Positions 12,190 to 22,327 are shown, numbered from the stretch's first letter. The stretch: 64,000 nt of DNA from Hyparrhenia diplandra (GCA_015847255.1 JADLZK010009317.1:62001-126000); one strand, 5' to 3'. The notes: generated by a model not told the origin, from the letters alone. Made by a program: numbers and translations.

Positions 12190-12710
12190 GAAAATAGCTC
12201 CCGCGCGCTCCCGTGCACTATTGCCTCAAAATTTAAAGCCCAGCCCGCCTAAGAGAAACGCTATGTGCTGCCCCTCCCCACATCTCCACCCACAACCGCC
12301 GCACCCCTTTTCCCTCTCTCCCAGATTGGTGGACATGGCGATCTCTTCCCGTCACAGCCTCGCTGGGATCCTGGCTCCCTACCGCTGGTGGGCAGCCAGC
12401 ATCCCGGCGCCTGGTAGCTGCGAGCCATGGGCGCTCCTGGCCTACCGACGACCTCGACACTCACCTGAGCAGCGGAGGTGTGGGATCTGGCAGACATGGT
12501 TGGGTCCCTCAAGGAGGGTGCGAGATCGATCCGGCGGCCATGGCCGGATCCGTCGAGGACGGCACGAGATCGGCCAACCACGCACACAAGGTTTGGTCTC
12601 TCGATCCCTTCCTACCCAGTGCTGCTATGATTTCGCCTTGTTGGATCACCCGTGGGTTGGGGCAGGTCATCTATTTTGTTTTTGCACAAATCCAATTTCT
12701 TAACTGCTGA
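12190..12710 (+). other. GC-rich leader-like block upstream of the HD-Zip fragment
   Basis: The block begins after a poly-A run (12158-12175) and contains CCGCCGCACCCC and TCTCTCCCAG leader-like sequence. A frame is open from 12221 to 12703, but the protein is not recognisable. Its place just 5' of the HD-Zip exons suggests it could be the 5' end of the same captured gene. That is inference. Confidence 0.3.
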
Positions 12711-12904
12711 AAACATGTATGATAGAAGAATCAAGTCTGTTTGTTGTTTAGTGCTTCAATTTCTTATTTTTTTGGTTTTTGTGCCCTGTTTATATTGTAT
12801 ACATGGATTATTTTTTAGTTAGACAAAAATAAAGGCTTACCTGCTGAGATTTATATTGGTTACATGTACGAACAAACCTCTCTGAATCTTTATTTATGAA
12901 TGCT

Positions 12905-13350
12905 TCGATTCCTTATAGCTTTACCAAAATCAACAAACATCTTGACGAGAAGCCACGGCAGCAAATCAGTGAACAGCTTGGCTTCTCTGTACTCCAAGTG
13001 AAGTTTTGGTTCCAGACTTGGCGATCTACATCTATGCCGATCGCTGCACCTTTGATTGCACTGTGTCATGCAGACCATTGCAGTACTTTTTTTTTTGCTT
13101 TGCTTTGTATATGTTCAGACAATTCAGGACCGGCATGAGACCTCGCTACTGGAGGAGCTCCAGGAGCAGAATCGCTTCCTGGTAGAGGTCATCAAGAAAT
13201 TTGAAATACTCACGCTGCTCAAGCCGTGGCATTGCCGCCGCTAGGAACACTGAAGAGCAGATGCTGCGGCAGGAGAACAGCAAGCCCAAATCGGAGGTTT
13301 GCTTGCGCCGCCATCTTGCCAATTCAACTGAAGCCTCCAGGCGTGGTTGC
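12905..13350 (+). pseudogene. HD-Zip class IV homeodomain-leucine zipper fragment captured by CACTA element 1
   Basis: HD-Zip IV proteins are plant transcription factors of epidermal tissues. Exon 1 (about 12905-13035) encodes the end of a homeodomain: DEKPRQQISEQLG, then helix 3, VKFWFQ (12998-13015), which reads the DNA major groove. The canonical N-R after FQ is replaced by TW. An intron with a T-rich tract and an AG acceptor ends at 13118. Exon 2 (13119 onward) encodes the start of the zipper (TIQDRHETSLLEELQEQN), then, after a frame change, EEQMLRQEN. The START domain is absent. Keeping the intron means capture at DNA level, not through mRNA. The fragment is shifted and truncated, so a functional factor is excluded. 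Confidence 0.75.
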
Positions 13351-13399
13351 AAACACTGACTCACGGTGGGTGTGGAACACCACCATAACCCTCATGCAA

Positions 13400-14330
13400 A
13401 TTTGATTCCCTGTACCTGTTAAAGATGTCGAACATGCCTATCAAGCATTTAAAAATCTGGTGCTTGCTGATTATATACAACTGTGCTTGTCCAATAAAAA
13501 AACATGACATGAAATCTGGTGCTTGTTCAACTGTGCAGGTGCTTTAGTTGTAGCTTTAAACAATTATAAATTAGGAAATCTAGTGCTTACTGATTAGCTC
13601 TGTAGGTGCTTTAGTATAAGTGCCAATCATAAATGCATATCATTCTATACTTATGTTGGTTTTTAATTTGTTCTGTACATTTGTTACCCTTTTTTGAAAT
13701 AATATAATCTGAAATACAATAATATGTGTCCAAAAAATTCTTGCTACAGTAGTATTCATATTAATATTTGCTACAGATCACGGGTTGTGATCCAAACTGA
13801 AAGATCCATGCATGCAGGTAAGAGCTTCTAGTCATTTACATATTCTAGACCATGAGTTGCCATCGTGAGTCTGACACTTTCCAATTTCCACTTGATGTCT
13901 TTAGTTTGAGGTAATTTAGATTCTCATCAAGGAGTGCAATAAGATTTAAAGTCACGTACAGCAGGTTGCAGATGACAAAAAAACAAGAAGGCGGTGCTCA
14001 TCAAGCATATCTTGTCCCTCAATGGTAATGTTCAACTTCGACATGTGCACTGCTGGTAGCTGTTGGTCTATGTTGGTGATGTTGTGTATGCACTAAGTTA
14101 AGTTGCAGGTGTTGGCAACTTTTATTACTTGGTGTGATGTGAACTGAGATGGAACTAGTAATTGGAATGTGATGTCAAGTGAGGTCTTTGTGAGCTGAGT
14201 TCACTACTGTTGATTAAGTTGTAAGGTCACTGGAATTCTAGTTTCTTAATATATGAAAGCTTTTGGCCATTTGAATATTATTTGCAATTTGTATGAAATC
14301 AGCATGTGTGCAATTTGCAACTCAATTATT
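13400..14330. other. AT-rich interior of CACTA element 1, no gene seen
   Basis: Contains diverged internal repeats such as 'AAATCTGGTGCTTG' (three copies near 13455-13600). No exon or domain is recognisable; it may be intronic sequence of the captured gene. Confidence 0.4.
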
Positions 14331-14932
14331 TATCGGATTTTGTGTGACCAAATTATGGTGTATTTGTTGACGATTTTGAAACTTGATCTGTGACCAACAT
14401 TTTGGAGTATTCACTTACGATTTGAATGCGCTATCTGTGACGAAAAAAACAATTAGAACTAGCCACGTGGCAGATCGTGGTGGTCCATGTGGGGCTATGA
14501 AAACCATCGCTGCAGCTGCCACGTCATGCGCCACGTCATCATCCTTCGTGGCAAACACCACCAGTTATGACGATACCCTAAACCAATTGGTGACCAAAAC
14601 ATGGCGTCATAGGACGAACTGGCGCCGCCGTTAACGGCACCGTCAAGACGCTGTTAAGCGACCGATGGTGACGAACACGGGTGCATAAACATGACCAAAA
14701 CAGATCGTCAAAGAATGATTGCACATCTTTGGCGATGGACTTATCGTCATTGAATGGAACAACATCTATGACCAACTTTGGTATTTCGTCACACATTAAC
14801 AAATGTGGACGCGACCCCGATGACCATATGATTTTGGTCACAAGGTCGATCCACAGGTGAAACTATGTGACGTTTTCGACACATCACGGTGACCAAAGGT
14901 CAACGTCATCCATGAGCATTTTTCTACTAGTG
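14330..14932. repeat. Right subterminal region of CACTA element 1
   Basis: Multiple GTGACGA / TGTGACC / CGTCA words in both orientations lead into the TTTCTACTAGTG terminus. They mirror the GTGACGA array at 8080-8220 and are candidate transposase-binding sites. Confidence 0.7.
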
Positions 14933-15493
14933 GATCGGCGGGGCCCAACAAAGGCCCCCTAGGGGTGGCGCATGCGCAAGGCCAGGCTTTGGCGGCCCGC
15001 CCCGCCGCCTTCGCCCGTCATCACGTCATCATCTTCGTCATTAAGTAATAGATATTTAGGGAATAAAGATAGGAATAAAATAGGAAATAAAGGGAGATTT
15101 CTTTAGATGCAAGTCTTCCTCGGACTATAAATACAAGTGACTTGTAATCGGTTGAATCGCAATCGAGAAAAATTAAAGGGGTAACACCCAACAACTCTTG
15201 TCTTCAGGCTCTCTCTCTCTCTCTCTCCCCTAACCCTAGCGCACGTGCGCCGCCAACTCCCGTGCCGCCGCCTCCCCGCCCCCGACGCCCGCGCGCCCTA
15301 GGGCGCCCCGCCGCCCGCGGCGGTTATTCGCCGCCGCCACGCCGCCCTCCGCCGCCCGTGCCACCATCTCCTCCCACCCGACCTCCTTCCCCATCGCCCG
15401 GAGCACCCCTACCGCTGCCGCCTCCCTCTCCCTCGTCATCGAACTCGCTGTTGTTCATGTCGCCGACCACCGGAATCCTTGCAGTTTGTGACA
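14933..15493 (+). repeat. 5' LTR (right part) of LTR element 1
   Basis: This matches 17893-18414 along nearly its whole length. It ends TTTGTGACA and is followed two bases later by the primer-binding site. The LTR promoter lies here: TATAAATA at 15126-15133. The CT-rich and CCG-rich 3' part would be the transcribed leader. Confidence 0.88.
15126..15133 (+). promoter_or_regulatory. TATA box of the element 1 5' LTR
   Basis: TATAAATA in the LTR, conserved at 18080-18087 in the 3' LTR and in both LTRs of the related element (49057-49064 and 51695-51702, minus strand). Position conservation supports a core promoter. Confidence 0.7.
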
Positions 15494-15495
15494 GC

Positions 15496-15507
15496 TGGTA
15501 TCCGGAG
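15496..15507 (+). other. Primer-binding site of LTR element 1
   Basis: TGGTATCCGGAG begins two bases after the LTR end. The first seven bases match the usual initiator-Met tRNA primer site of plant LTR retrotransposons and the rest deviates. The same variant (in reverse) occurs in the elements at 21037-24193 and 48730-51939. Confidence 0.75.
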
Positions 15508-15617
15508 ACCAGGACGATTCCCACCACCTTTGGCTTCCGACAACCACCACCCCAGCGCATGGACAATCGCATTCATGGAGAAGCTCCACACCATCTTCGG
15601 CGACTACGAGCGGTGCT

Positions 15618-16430
15618 GTGATAGCATGCCGGGAGCAAAGCGAGGCTGTACAACAAGCTACCACGGTCAACGACAACGCCGTCCTCCACATCCACGATGA
15701 ACTGGTGGCCACAACAGCAGCAACACCGCAACACGCGGCCTTGTTGTCCAACGTACGCGCCTCCAACGTCATCTCTTCTATCGACGACGCCCCTACCATG
15801 GGCGCCACCGACAGCAATGTCGCTCCCACAGGCGCCGCCTACGTCACCCCCTCCAAGATCGGTGATGCTACAAGCAACAAGTACGCCTACCCCAAGGATG
15901 CACCCGCCGTCGCAGCTCAGTTCAGATCAGATCAGGAGGCTACCACCGACGTCCACCAGCTACTCGACGAAAAGCCTACCCAACTAGGCCAACGTCGTGA
16001 GGCTCCAACGACAGTGCAGATAAGTTCCTATGCCACCAACATCCTCTCTGACACTGGGAACACCAGGAGCATCCATGCAATCACCATCAAGAGCAACACA
16101 ACGATGTCGTCCGATGTCGACGCCGACGTCGCCGATCTCAACTCCGACGTCATTGACATTGACAACGCCTCCAAGGGCGCCCCTAACAACATCGGCAAAG
16201 ACCACGGCGTCGCCAACCATGACGTCCTCAGCATCAACGACCACACCAACGTCACTATGGGTGACACAACGACATCAACCGACGTCGACATCGACGTCGC
16301 TGATCCTGACATCCTGGACAACACCGGCATTGTGAACAACAACGACGACAACACCTTCGCCGACCAGGACATCACACGCTCGAGTCACCGGGCAAGTCCA
16401 TCCAAACCAACATGGAGCTTCTACCTCTAG
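15618..16430 (+). CDS. Asp/Asn-rich protein of LTR element 1, unknown function
   Basis: This 270-codon open frame fills the centre of the internal region. I recognise no gag, protease or other known domain. It is rich in Asp, Asn, Thr and Ala, with repeating DVD-ADVAD-type steps, and contains the stretch DIDNASKGAPNNIGKDHGVAN. That block is conserved at protein level in the related element (minus strand, 50195-50740: DIDNAYKSAPHNITNDYDVAN), as are TAATPQ and DEKPTQLGQR. Conservation between two diverged copies argues that this frame is the real product. The start codon is uncertain: an alternative frame from 15538 opens with MASD-like codons. No signal peptide or membrane segment is seen. Confidence 0.5.
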   Translation: MIACREQSEAVQQATTVNDNAVLHIHDELVATTAATPQHAALLSNVRASNVISSIDDAPTMGATDSNVAPTGAAYVTPSKIGDATSNKYAYPKDAPAVAAQFRSDQEATTDVHQLLDEKPTQLGQRREAPTTVQISSYATNILSDTGNTRSIHAITIKSNTTMSSDVDADVADLNSDVIDIDNASKGAPNNIGKDHGVANHDVLSINDHTNVTMGDTTTSTDVDIDVADPDILDNTGIVNNNDDNTFADQDITRSSHRASPSKPTWSFYL

Positions 16431-16918
16431 CACCCATGCTACAACAGCGACCCTCGGCATCGATGACATCGCCAACAACGACGACGCTACCATGGGCGTC
16501 ACGAACAGCAACGACGTCCTCAGGGACGCCAACGTCGATGACGACCCCCCAGACGTCGATGCATTCGTCCACTCGCCGACCTTCGGCGGCGACATCAATC
16601 CGCTACACCTCTTTGGGCGTCCCTCGGACCTCCACCATGGTGGAGAACGTCAATGACGAAGCGGTGGATATCATCGCGGCCGACACCGGCAAGTGCTTCA
16701 TCAACAACCCCACTCGGCGAGTCGACTTCACGATGACACGGCGCCGGCTCGGAAGCCAAAGCGCGCCCCATCGGCGGCACGTCAGCGGAACACCGGCCCG
16801 GGACAAAGATGTGAGGTATGCCGCTATCCACCGATAATAGCGGTACTTCTCTAGTTCATCGGCATGCCAAGCCGGGCGCCATAGGAGAACGCGGGAAACT
16901 TTCACACGGTGTCTCCCT

Positions 16919-17431
16919 TTGCGGTTTCAACTTGCCCGTCTCAACAACCTCTTCAGCAACATAGCGCCAACAAGGCGCATGAGGACTAGTACGACTACGT
17001 CTATGCTTCCAAGTTTCGCCAACGGCCTCTACAACCTACGGGGGGGGTGGCCCTACAGGGGGGAGGCGCCCGCACGAAGGACACTGGCCGATCCGCCTCG
17101 CTCGTATCCTCAACGCCCTCCGCCACGTTCATCGCACAACTCAGCATCGGGCAAAGGACATGATGATAGCGACAACGCGACATCACCGGCTACTTTCGGC
17201 TATGGCGGCCGGGGCGACTCAAGGGCCAAATCACTGGCTCCCTCGATCATGGGCGATGACATGAGGTACATGCCACCCACATCGTTCCTCTACCTCATCA
17301 GCCCTCGTCACTACCCCGGCGGCTTTCATCCATCCTCAACTTGCTACACCGACCGACGACAACCTACATGGCACCGCACGGAACCATCAAGCTCCAACCG
17401 GGACCAACAGCTTGGGCGCCACCCAAGGTGA
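16919..17431 (+). other. Downstream open frame of LTR element 1, unrecognised
   Basis: A 170-codon frame includes DDMRYMPPTSFLYLI. The matching DNA is present in the related element near 49690-49740 (minus strand), so this stretch is a family feature rather than a local insertion. I do not recognise the protein, and the frame may be a chance opening in conserved DNA. Confidence 0.3.
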
Positions 17432-17859
17432 ATGGCGTTCACCTCTCGACGACTGCGCCAACCATGCCAGGCATCACGACAAGCAGCTGGCTGATGGAGG
17501 AGTGCCCACAGAACTTCTTGCGATCAGTGCCAATCTTCTTCCTCGACAACCACCGCTACTACGCCTCAAAAATATCAAAGGTGCTACGGGATGTTCTCCA
17601 ACCAGGTGGGATCCTTTTGCACACACTTGAGGTTGGCTTTCACCTCTTGACGTACTCGGCACCGAGGCAACCATCTCCAGAGAGCAATGGAATTCCATCC
17701 ATTGAACCAGCATCAACGTAAGTCAGCGTGTCTTCATCTTTGCCCAGTTCATTCCCTCGACACAAGTGGATGCAACAATCTTCAGGGCCGTGTTACTTCG
17801 ATCAACACGTCAACAACAACAGCCGTGCAGAACCACAGTAGCGAGGACGCTATTTGTCC

Positions 17860-17876
17860 GAGGAAAAGGGAGGAGA
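17860..17876 (+). other. Polypurine tract of LTR element 1
   Basis: A purine-only run (AGGAAAAGGGAGGAGA) ends directly at the TG of the 3' LTR, as needed to prime plus-strand DNA synthesis. The run is broken only by its junction with the LTR. Confidence 0.85.
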
Positions 17877-18414
17877 TGTCATGTGCCAAATCGGCAAGCC
17901 CAACAAAGGCCCCCTAGGGGTGGCGCATGCGCAAGGCCAGGGCCGGCGCCGCGCCGCCGCCTTCCGTCGTCATCACGTCATCATCTTCGTCATTAAGTAA
18001 TTGATATTGAGGGAATAAAGATAGGAATAAAATAGAAAATAAAGGGAGAGATTTCTTTAGATGCAAGTCTTCCTCGGACTATAAATACAAGGGACTTGTG
18101 TCGGTTGAATCGCAATCGAAAAAAAAATTAAAGGGGTAACACCCAACAGCTCTTGTCTTCGGGCTCTCTCTCTCCCTAACCCTAGTGCACGTGCGCCGCC
18201 AACTCCCGTGCCGCCTCCTCCTGCCTGCCCGCCACGCAGCCGCTGGTCGCCCGCCGCCCACGCCGCCCTCCACCGCCCGTGCCACCATCTCCTCCCACCC
18301 GATCTCCTTTCCCGTCGCTCGGAGCACCTCCACCACCGCCGCCTCCTCTCCCTCGCCGCCGAACTCGCCGTTGTTCGTGTCGCCGACCACCGGAATCCCT
18401 TGCGGTTTGTGACA
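17877..18414 (+). repeat. 3' LTR of LTR element 1
   Basis: A 538-bp LTR, TGTCATGTGCC...TTTGTGACA, homologous to the 5' LTR. It lacks the CACTA and so serves as the empty site for that insertion. TATAAATA lies at 18080-18087. The two LTRs differ by several small indels and by C-rich length changes. Confidence 0.92.
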
Positions 18415-18728
18415 GAGTGGGATTGGGGTGAGGAGCTGTTTAGTTCAATTTGTTTCTTCTTTTTTTCTACTTGGGCCATATCAATCTATCCCAAATGTAT
18501 CGGGCACGAGTATCCGATCATGTGTCTAATTCGTAGATACCTGACCGGGGCACGGATATGTATCGAGAGAAGTATTTGAGGCGTATTTGTATCCATATCC
18601 GGCGCATTAATTGAGGTGCGTGAAGCTTCATTTTTCGCGGACAAGGTAGATCGGCCACTTGTCTTCCACGCACCAGGTAAAAAACGTCAAGAAAATTTCA
18701 TTGTCCATGGATCTAGGGCGGATTCGGA
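18415..18728. other. Host flank between LTR element 1 and CACTA element 2
   Basis: The first five bases are the right TSD (GAGTG). The rest shows no gene. It contains GTATC/GGATAC words near 18490-18600 resembling those at 450-510. Confidence 0.5.
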
Positions 18729-19940
18729 CACCGTAACGAACGAAATGATTTTTGCGAGCACTTGGATAATCTTTTCCGTGGCGGGCACTTTTTTGCCCGT
18801 CACGGAAACCACCCGCCACGCCCGCTTTTTTTTGGCGTGGCGGGCGTTTTTGCCCGATCCACGGAAAGATTTTTTTGCGTGGCGGGCACCTTAACACGCA
18901 CGCCACGCAAAATAAAATCTTTTTGCGTGGCAAGGCGTGTTAAGATGCCCGCCACGCAAAAAACTTTCCCGTGGCGGGCATCTTAAAAGGCCCGCCACGA
19001 AAAAAGCGGCCCAACCGGCCAGGTCGGGGCCCGATAACGATATGTGGTATATATTGAGCACTTGAAACCCTAGCTCTCCCTCATCCACTCCCACCCCTCG
19101 GACACACGCGCCTCTCTCGCTCCCACCACCGCGAGAAACGAAACTCCTCGACACCACGCCGGCGACGCCGGCGCCTCCTCCTCCCACCGCCGCCCCTCTC
19201 CTTCCCAAAGCCCCCTCCTCTTCTCTTCCCCTCCTCGGCGACCACCCGGCGGCGGCGCGGCGGGCGAGCCACGGCGAGCGACGCCGGCGGAAGGCGGCGC
19301 GCGCGGCGATCTCTCTAGCGGTCGGGCGGGCGGGGCTCCCAGATCCGCGGCGGCGGCGCCCCATCGTCCCTCTTCGGGCGGATGAGGCGGTGCGGCCTCC
19401 TCCCCCGGCGGGCGAGGCGGACCCGGCCGGATCGACCTCGAGCTCGGGGCGGAACCAGGCGGCCACGGGCGGATCCGCGAGGTGGCGGCGGCCACGGGCG
19501 CATCCGGCGAGGGGGCGGCGTTCCGGGCGGTTCCGCGGAGGTGGCGCTCCACCGTGGCGGGTGGCGGACAAGGTGGGGCGGATCCGCCCGTCCTCCTCCA
19601 CGGGCGGCGGATCGACGCTGGATCGACGACGGCGAGCGAGGGGACGGCCGGATCGACGATGGCGGCGGGGGACGGCGGATCGATGACGGGCGACCGGATC
19701 GGCGCCTTGGCGGCCGGAACCCTAGCTGCTGCGAGACCTGGGCTTGGTGTCGGGCCCGTATGGGCTCGATCCTGGGTGTCTCGTGCTTTTTTTTTATTTA
19801 TTTTTTATTAACCGTGGCGGGCACGCGTGCCCGCCACGGATAACGCGGCGCATTTTCCGTGACCTTCGGTTGGTGGCGGGCGCCCTGTCTCGCCACGGAT
19901 AATTTTTTTGACCGCCACAAAAAAGATTTCGGTACTAGTG
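18729..19940. mobile_element. CACTA element 2, 1.2 kb, non-autonomous
   Basis: The right end reads GGTACTAGTG. The left end is decayed (CACCGTAACGAACGAAATG), but it matches the reverse of the right end of CACTA element 4 at 53509, including ATGATTTTTGCGAGCACTTG. Both subterminal regions are packed with CCGTGGCGGGC...GCCCGCCACG palindromes. The centre (19070-19740) is very GC-rich and leader/exon-like, beginning with GAAACCCTAG. No transposase is present. The 3-bp flanks (GGA/AGA) do not match exactly. Confidence 0.75.
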
Positions 19941-20014
19941 AGATCTAATGTTGATAGATGTTGATAGTGTCACCACCGACTGACACTTAACAACAATCAC
20001 CATCTCTAGTACGG

Positions 20015-20023
20015 TATAAACTA
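20015..20023. repeat. 9-bp TSD, left side of MULE 1
   Basis: TATAAACTA here and at 20676-20684 flank the element. The duplicated locus near 45670 reads TATAAACTTAATAA with nothing inserted, which gives an empty site. Confidence 0.88.
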
Positions 20024-20675
20024 GGGAAATTTGGCTGTGGGACACTCGAAAAACATGGAATGGAATTGACTCGGTAGGCCTTGCCGGCGCCTTGGCCGGC
20101 GCAGCTGTCTTGGTGCGACTTCTTGGCGCTACGCTTGTACCCCATGGCCTCCAGCCTCCTGCAGCACTGCATAGCACAGCCGACTAAGACATACACAGGA
20201 CCTCGCCGAGCTCACGCGCTGCGCAGGGTCGTGCTGAGCGAGCTTGGGCCCCGGGTGGCTCGTTGCGGCAGCCGGCGCAGGGCAGGATGGAGCGCCTCCC
20301 AGCCACCGTCGAGTGCGGGTCAGCGGGACAAGCCAGGCCTCTGCCATGAGCGGACCACGTTGGCTCAGCCACCGGCGCGGAAAGGGAGGGAGCCCCGCGT
20401 GGTAAGGTGGAGGCGCGGCGCCGGCAGCACAAGGAGGAAGAGGACAGGGCTTGGAGCACGGCGGTGGGAAGGTGGAGGCGTGACGCCGGCAGCGCGAGGA
20501 AGAAGATGACGGCAAACAACATTTTTCCCTATCTTTTCTCTTAAAACTAGCGAAAATTATATTTTAATAGGGGCAAACGAACCTGATTTTCGAGCGTGCC
20601 GCCGTCAATATCGCAGTTGGCGTGTGTGCCGCAGCCAATTCCATATTTTCCGGCTATTCCACAGCCATATTTGCC
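20024..20675. mobile_element. MULE 1: short Mutator-like element carrying exon-like DNA
   Basis: The 652-bp insertion has terminal inverted repeats GGGAAATTTGGCTGTGG / GGCAAATATGGCTGTGG (reverse of right end), 15 of 17 matching, and a perfect 9-bp TSD, which is the Mutator signature. The interior is GC-rich. Its minus strand has open frames, for example one containing VGCAMQCCRRLEAMGYKRSAKKS (20 residues or fewer recognisable, family unknown). This could be a Pack-MULE that captured host coding DNA. No MURA transposase is present. Confidence 0.85.
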
Positions 20676-20684
20676 TATAAACTA

Positions 20685-20990
20685 ATAAGTAATAAATGAA
20701 GTTAAGGAATCCATTTAACTTGGATGAATCCACGTTTTAATCAAGCATCCAGTAACTATGCTGTCAGTGTTTTGCCGTCCAAAGTAAAGATAAGGCATTA
20801 ATGCGTGGCAGAGCAATGTTAGATGGTGACACGCGCGACATAAAGTTTATGCAATTTCGACGAATCTTACAAGCCTTTATGATTGATTGTTCAGATAATT
20901 CGGCTTGAATTTTGTTGGGATTCTTTTTTCTTGAGGAAGATTGCAATACGAACAAGTGGTTCATGAGACCATTGCGGTCGCAATCCGGCC
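20685..20990. repeat. Duplicated host segment, copy A
   Basis: With 19960-20014 this segment matches 45630-45910. Shared landmarks are TGATGAATCCAC.TTTTAAT, TGTGTGGCAGAGCAA-like sequence, TTCAGATAATTCGGCTTGAA and TTTTGTTGGGATT. Copy A contains MULE 1 and a further stretch (TAGATGGTGACACGCGCGAC...) absent from copy B. No coding region is evident; it may be upstream DNA of a LecRK copy. Confidence 0.8.
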
Positions 20991-21031
20991 TTTTAACAAC
21001 AGAAATGTCTCCAATGTTGGCAATCCGGCTT

Positions 21032-21036
21032 TATAG
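21032..21036. repeat. TSD TATAG, left side of LTR element 3
   Basis: TATAG here and at 24194-24198 directly abut the LTR ends. Confidence 0.88.
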
Positions 21037-21591
21037 TGTCCCAAACCGGTTCGATTGGGCCGGTTTTGACACGTCACCAACGAGCTTCGGGGCAAAGGCG
21101 GCGGTGTAGGGGCGGCGGCGCGACGGGGCCTTGGTCGGGGCGGCGGCGGCGTGAGGCGGCGGCGCGGTGGCATGCGGGCGGCGGCAAGCGGCGGCGGCGA
21201 GGTTGGCGGCGGCGGGGGCAGGAGAGAGGCGAACTATATTTTTATTGCTTGCTTATCCCCAAGAGATTACATACCCTTATTTATATAGCCCGGCTAGTCG
21301 GACTTGTAATCTAAGCAATCTCTGTAAGGTTTCCTTATATGATTGGAATACCTTTTACAAGCAATATTTATTTATTTCCTAATAAGGGTCTTCCTTATAT
21401 GATTGGAGTATTCCCTTTTACACACAAAAAGCCTAAGATAATCCTAACTTGATGACGGCGAGTTGGAGGCGGAGAAGGCGGCGCGCAGGGCGCCGCCTCT
21501 GCCGCAAGACGCGGCGCCCCCCCTCGTGGGCCGGCCGGCCGCTTTGGGCCCTCCTAGCCCGTCCGGGGCTGGCCCAATCCGGCATATGACA
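21037..21591 (-). repeat. 3' LTR of LTR element 3
   Basis: The LTR begins (plus view) TGTCCCAAACCGG and ends CATATGACA. It matches 23636-24193, sharing the CTTCCTTATATGATTGGA repeats and the GCTTGCTTATCCCCAAGAG block. Confidence 0.9.
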
Positions 21592-22327
21592 TTTCCCACC
21601 GCTTCGGCAGGCGGCGCGCCCACGTGCCGCCCAACCCACAGTAGGCGCGAAAGCGTGCCGATCGGGAAGCGGCAACGCCGGCCGAGGCGAGGATGAGGGG
21701 ACCCGACTTGTCGTTGTCGTCGTTGCGGATGTTGGCGTCGTCGTGGCGAAGGAGAAGTCGAGTTAGGGGTTCGGGCGCAGGGCGCTGAACTTGTAGCTCG
21801 CGGGGGCTGCACGAAGGGACGTTCCATCCATGCTCGCCGCATTTAGCGGAGGCACCGAAGTGCGCTGGGAGGGCTCGATCGCCCGCACGTGGCCGGAGGA
21901 GCCCTAGAAGGTGTCGTCGTCGGCACATGTTCCTTTGTATGGATGTGCCGCAAAACACATGTCGTAGTGACGAAGGGGGCAACGAGGGGAGAACCGTAGG
22001 AGGAGATCGTAGAGGAGGTCGCTTGCCCGCTGTGCAGGCGGCCTGACCTGGGGCACCGGTGCTAATGGCGCGTCGACGATGACGTTGTCGATGCGGAGGA
22101 AGATGTCGCCGTCGTTTTCGAAGAGGAGGACCGTGACGTCCTCGAGCCTGACGTTCGTGCGTGCCTGTAGGAGAAGCACGCTCGCTGGGAACGCCTGATC
22201 TTCACATGGCCGATTGGGGAGGTGGAATCCCACTGCTATGCCATGTAAGTGGGGCGCCCTCCTCTAGCGAGGAAGTCGTGCGAGAAGGTCCGATCTTTTG
22301 AGGGGATGTAGTAGCGGTGGAAGTACC

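Larger units (their letters stand above)
8057..14932. mobile_element. CACTA element 1, 6.9 kb, non-autonomous, in the 5' LTR of LTR element 1
   Basis: Ends are CACTAGTAGAAA... and ...TTTCTACTAGTG, a 12-bp terminal inverted repeat. Both ends carry subterminal GTGACGA/TCGTCA words typical of transposase-binding arrays. The sequence on either side joins to 'GCCAAATCGGC', which matches the uninterrupted LTR copy at 17877-17900 and so proves the insertion. TCG abuts the left end and recurs two bases beyond the right end, so the usual 3-bp TSD is imperfect. No TNP2-type transposase is visible. It holds GC-rich exon-like blocks, a tandem array and an HD-Zip fragment. Confidence 0.85.
8040..18414 (+). 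mobile_element. LTR element 1: non-autonomous LTR retrotransposon, interrupted by a CACTA
   Basis: The element begins TGTCATGTGCC and ends TTTGTGACA. Its 5' LTR is 8040-8056 plus about 14933-15493, split by the CACTA at 8057-14932; the 3' LTR is 17877-18414. A primer-binding site (TGGTATCCGGAG, resembling the initiator-Met tRNA type) follows the 5' LTR at 15496-15507, and a purine tract precedes the 3' LTR. The 2.4-kb internal region encodes no recognisable gag, protease, integrase or reverse transcriptase, so the element would depend on a partner in trans. Without the CACTA it is about 3.5 kb. The same family recurs at 48730-51939 in the opposite orientation. Confidence 0.9.

Noticed and set aside
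15262..15621. Proline-rich 119-codon frame in the 5' LTR
   Set aside because: It is the CCG/CCC-rich LTR leader. The frame is not kept in the 3' LTR, and both strands are open because of base composition.
18891..19601. Minus-strand 236-codon frame
   Set aside because: It lies in the GC-rich core of a miniature CACTA and runs through the TIR palindromes. No domain; chance opening.
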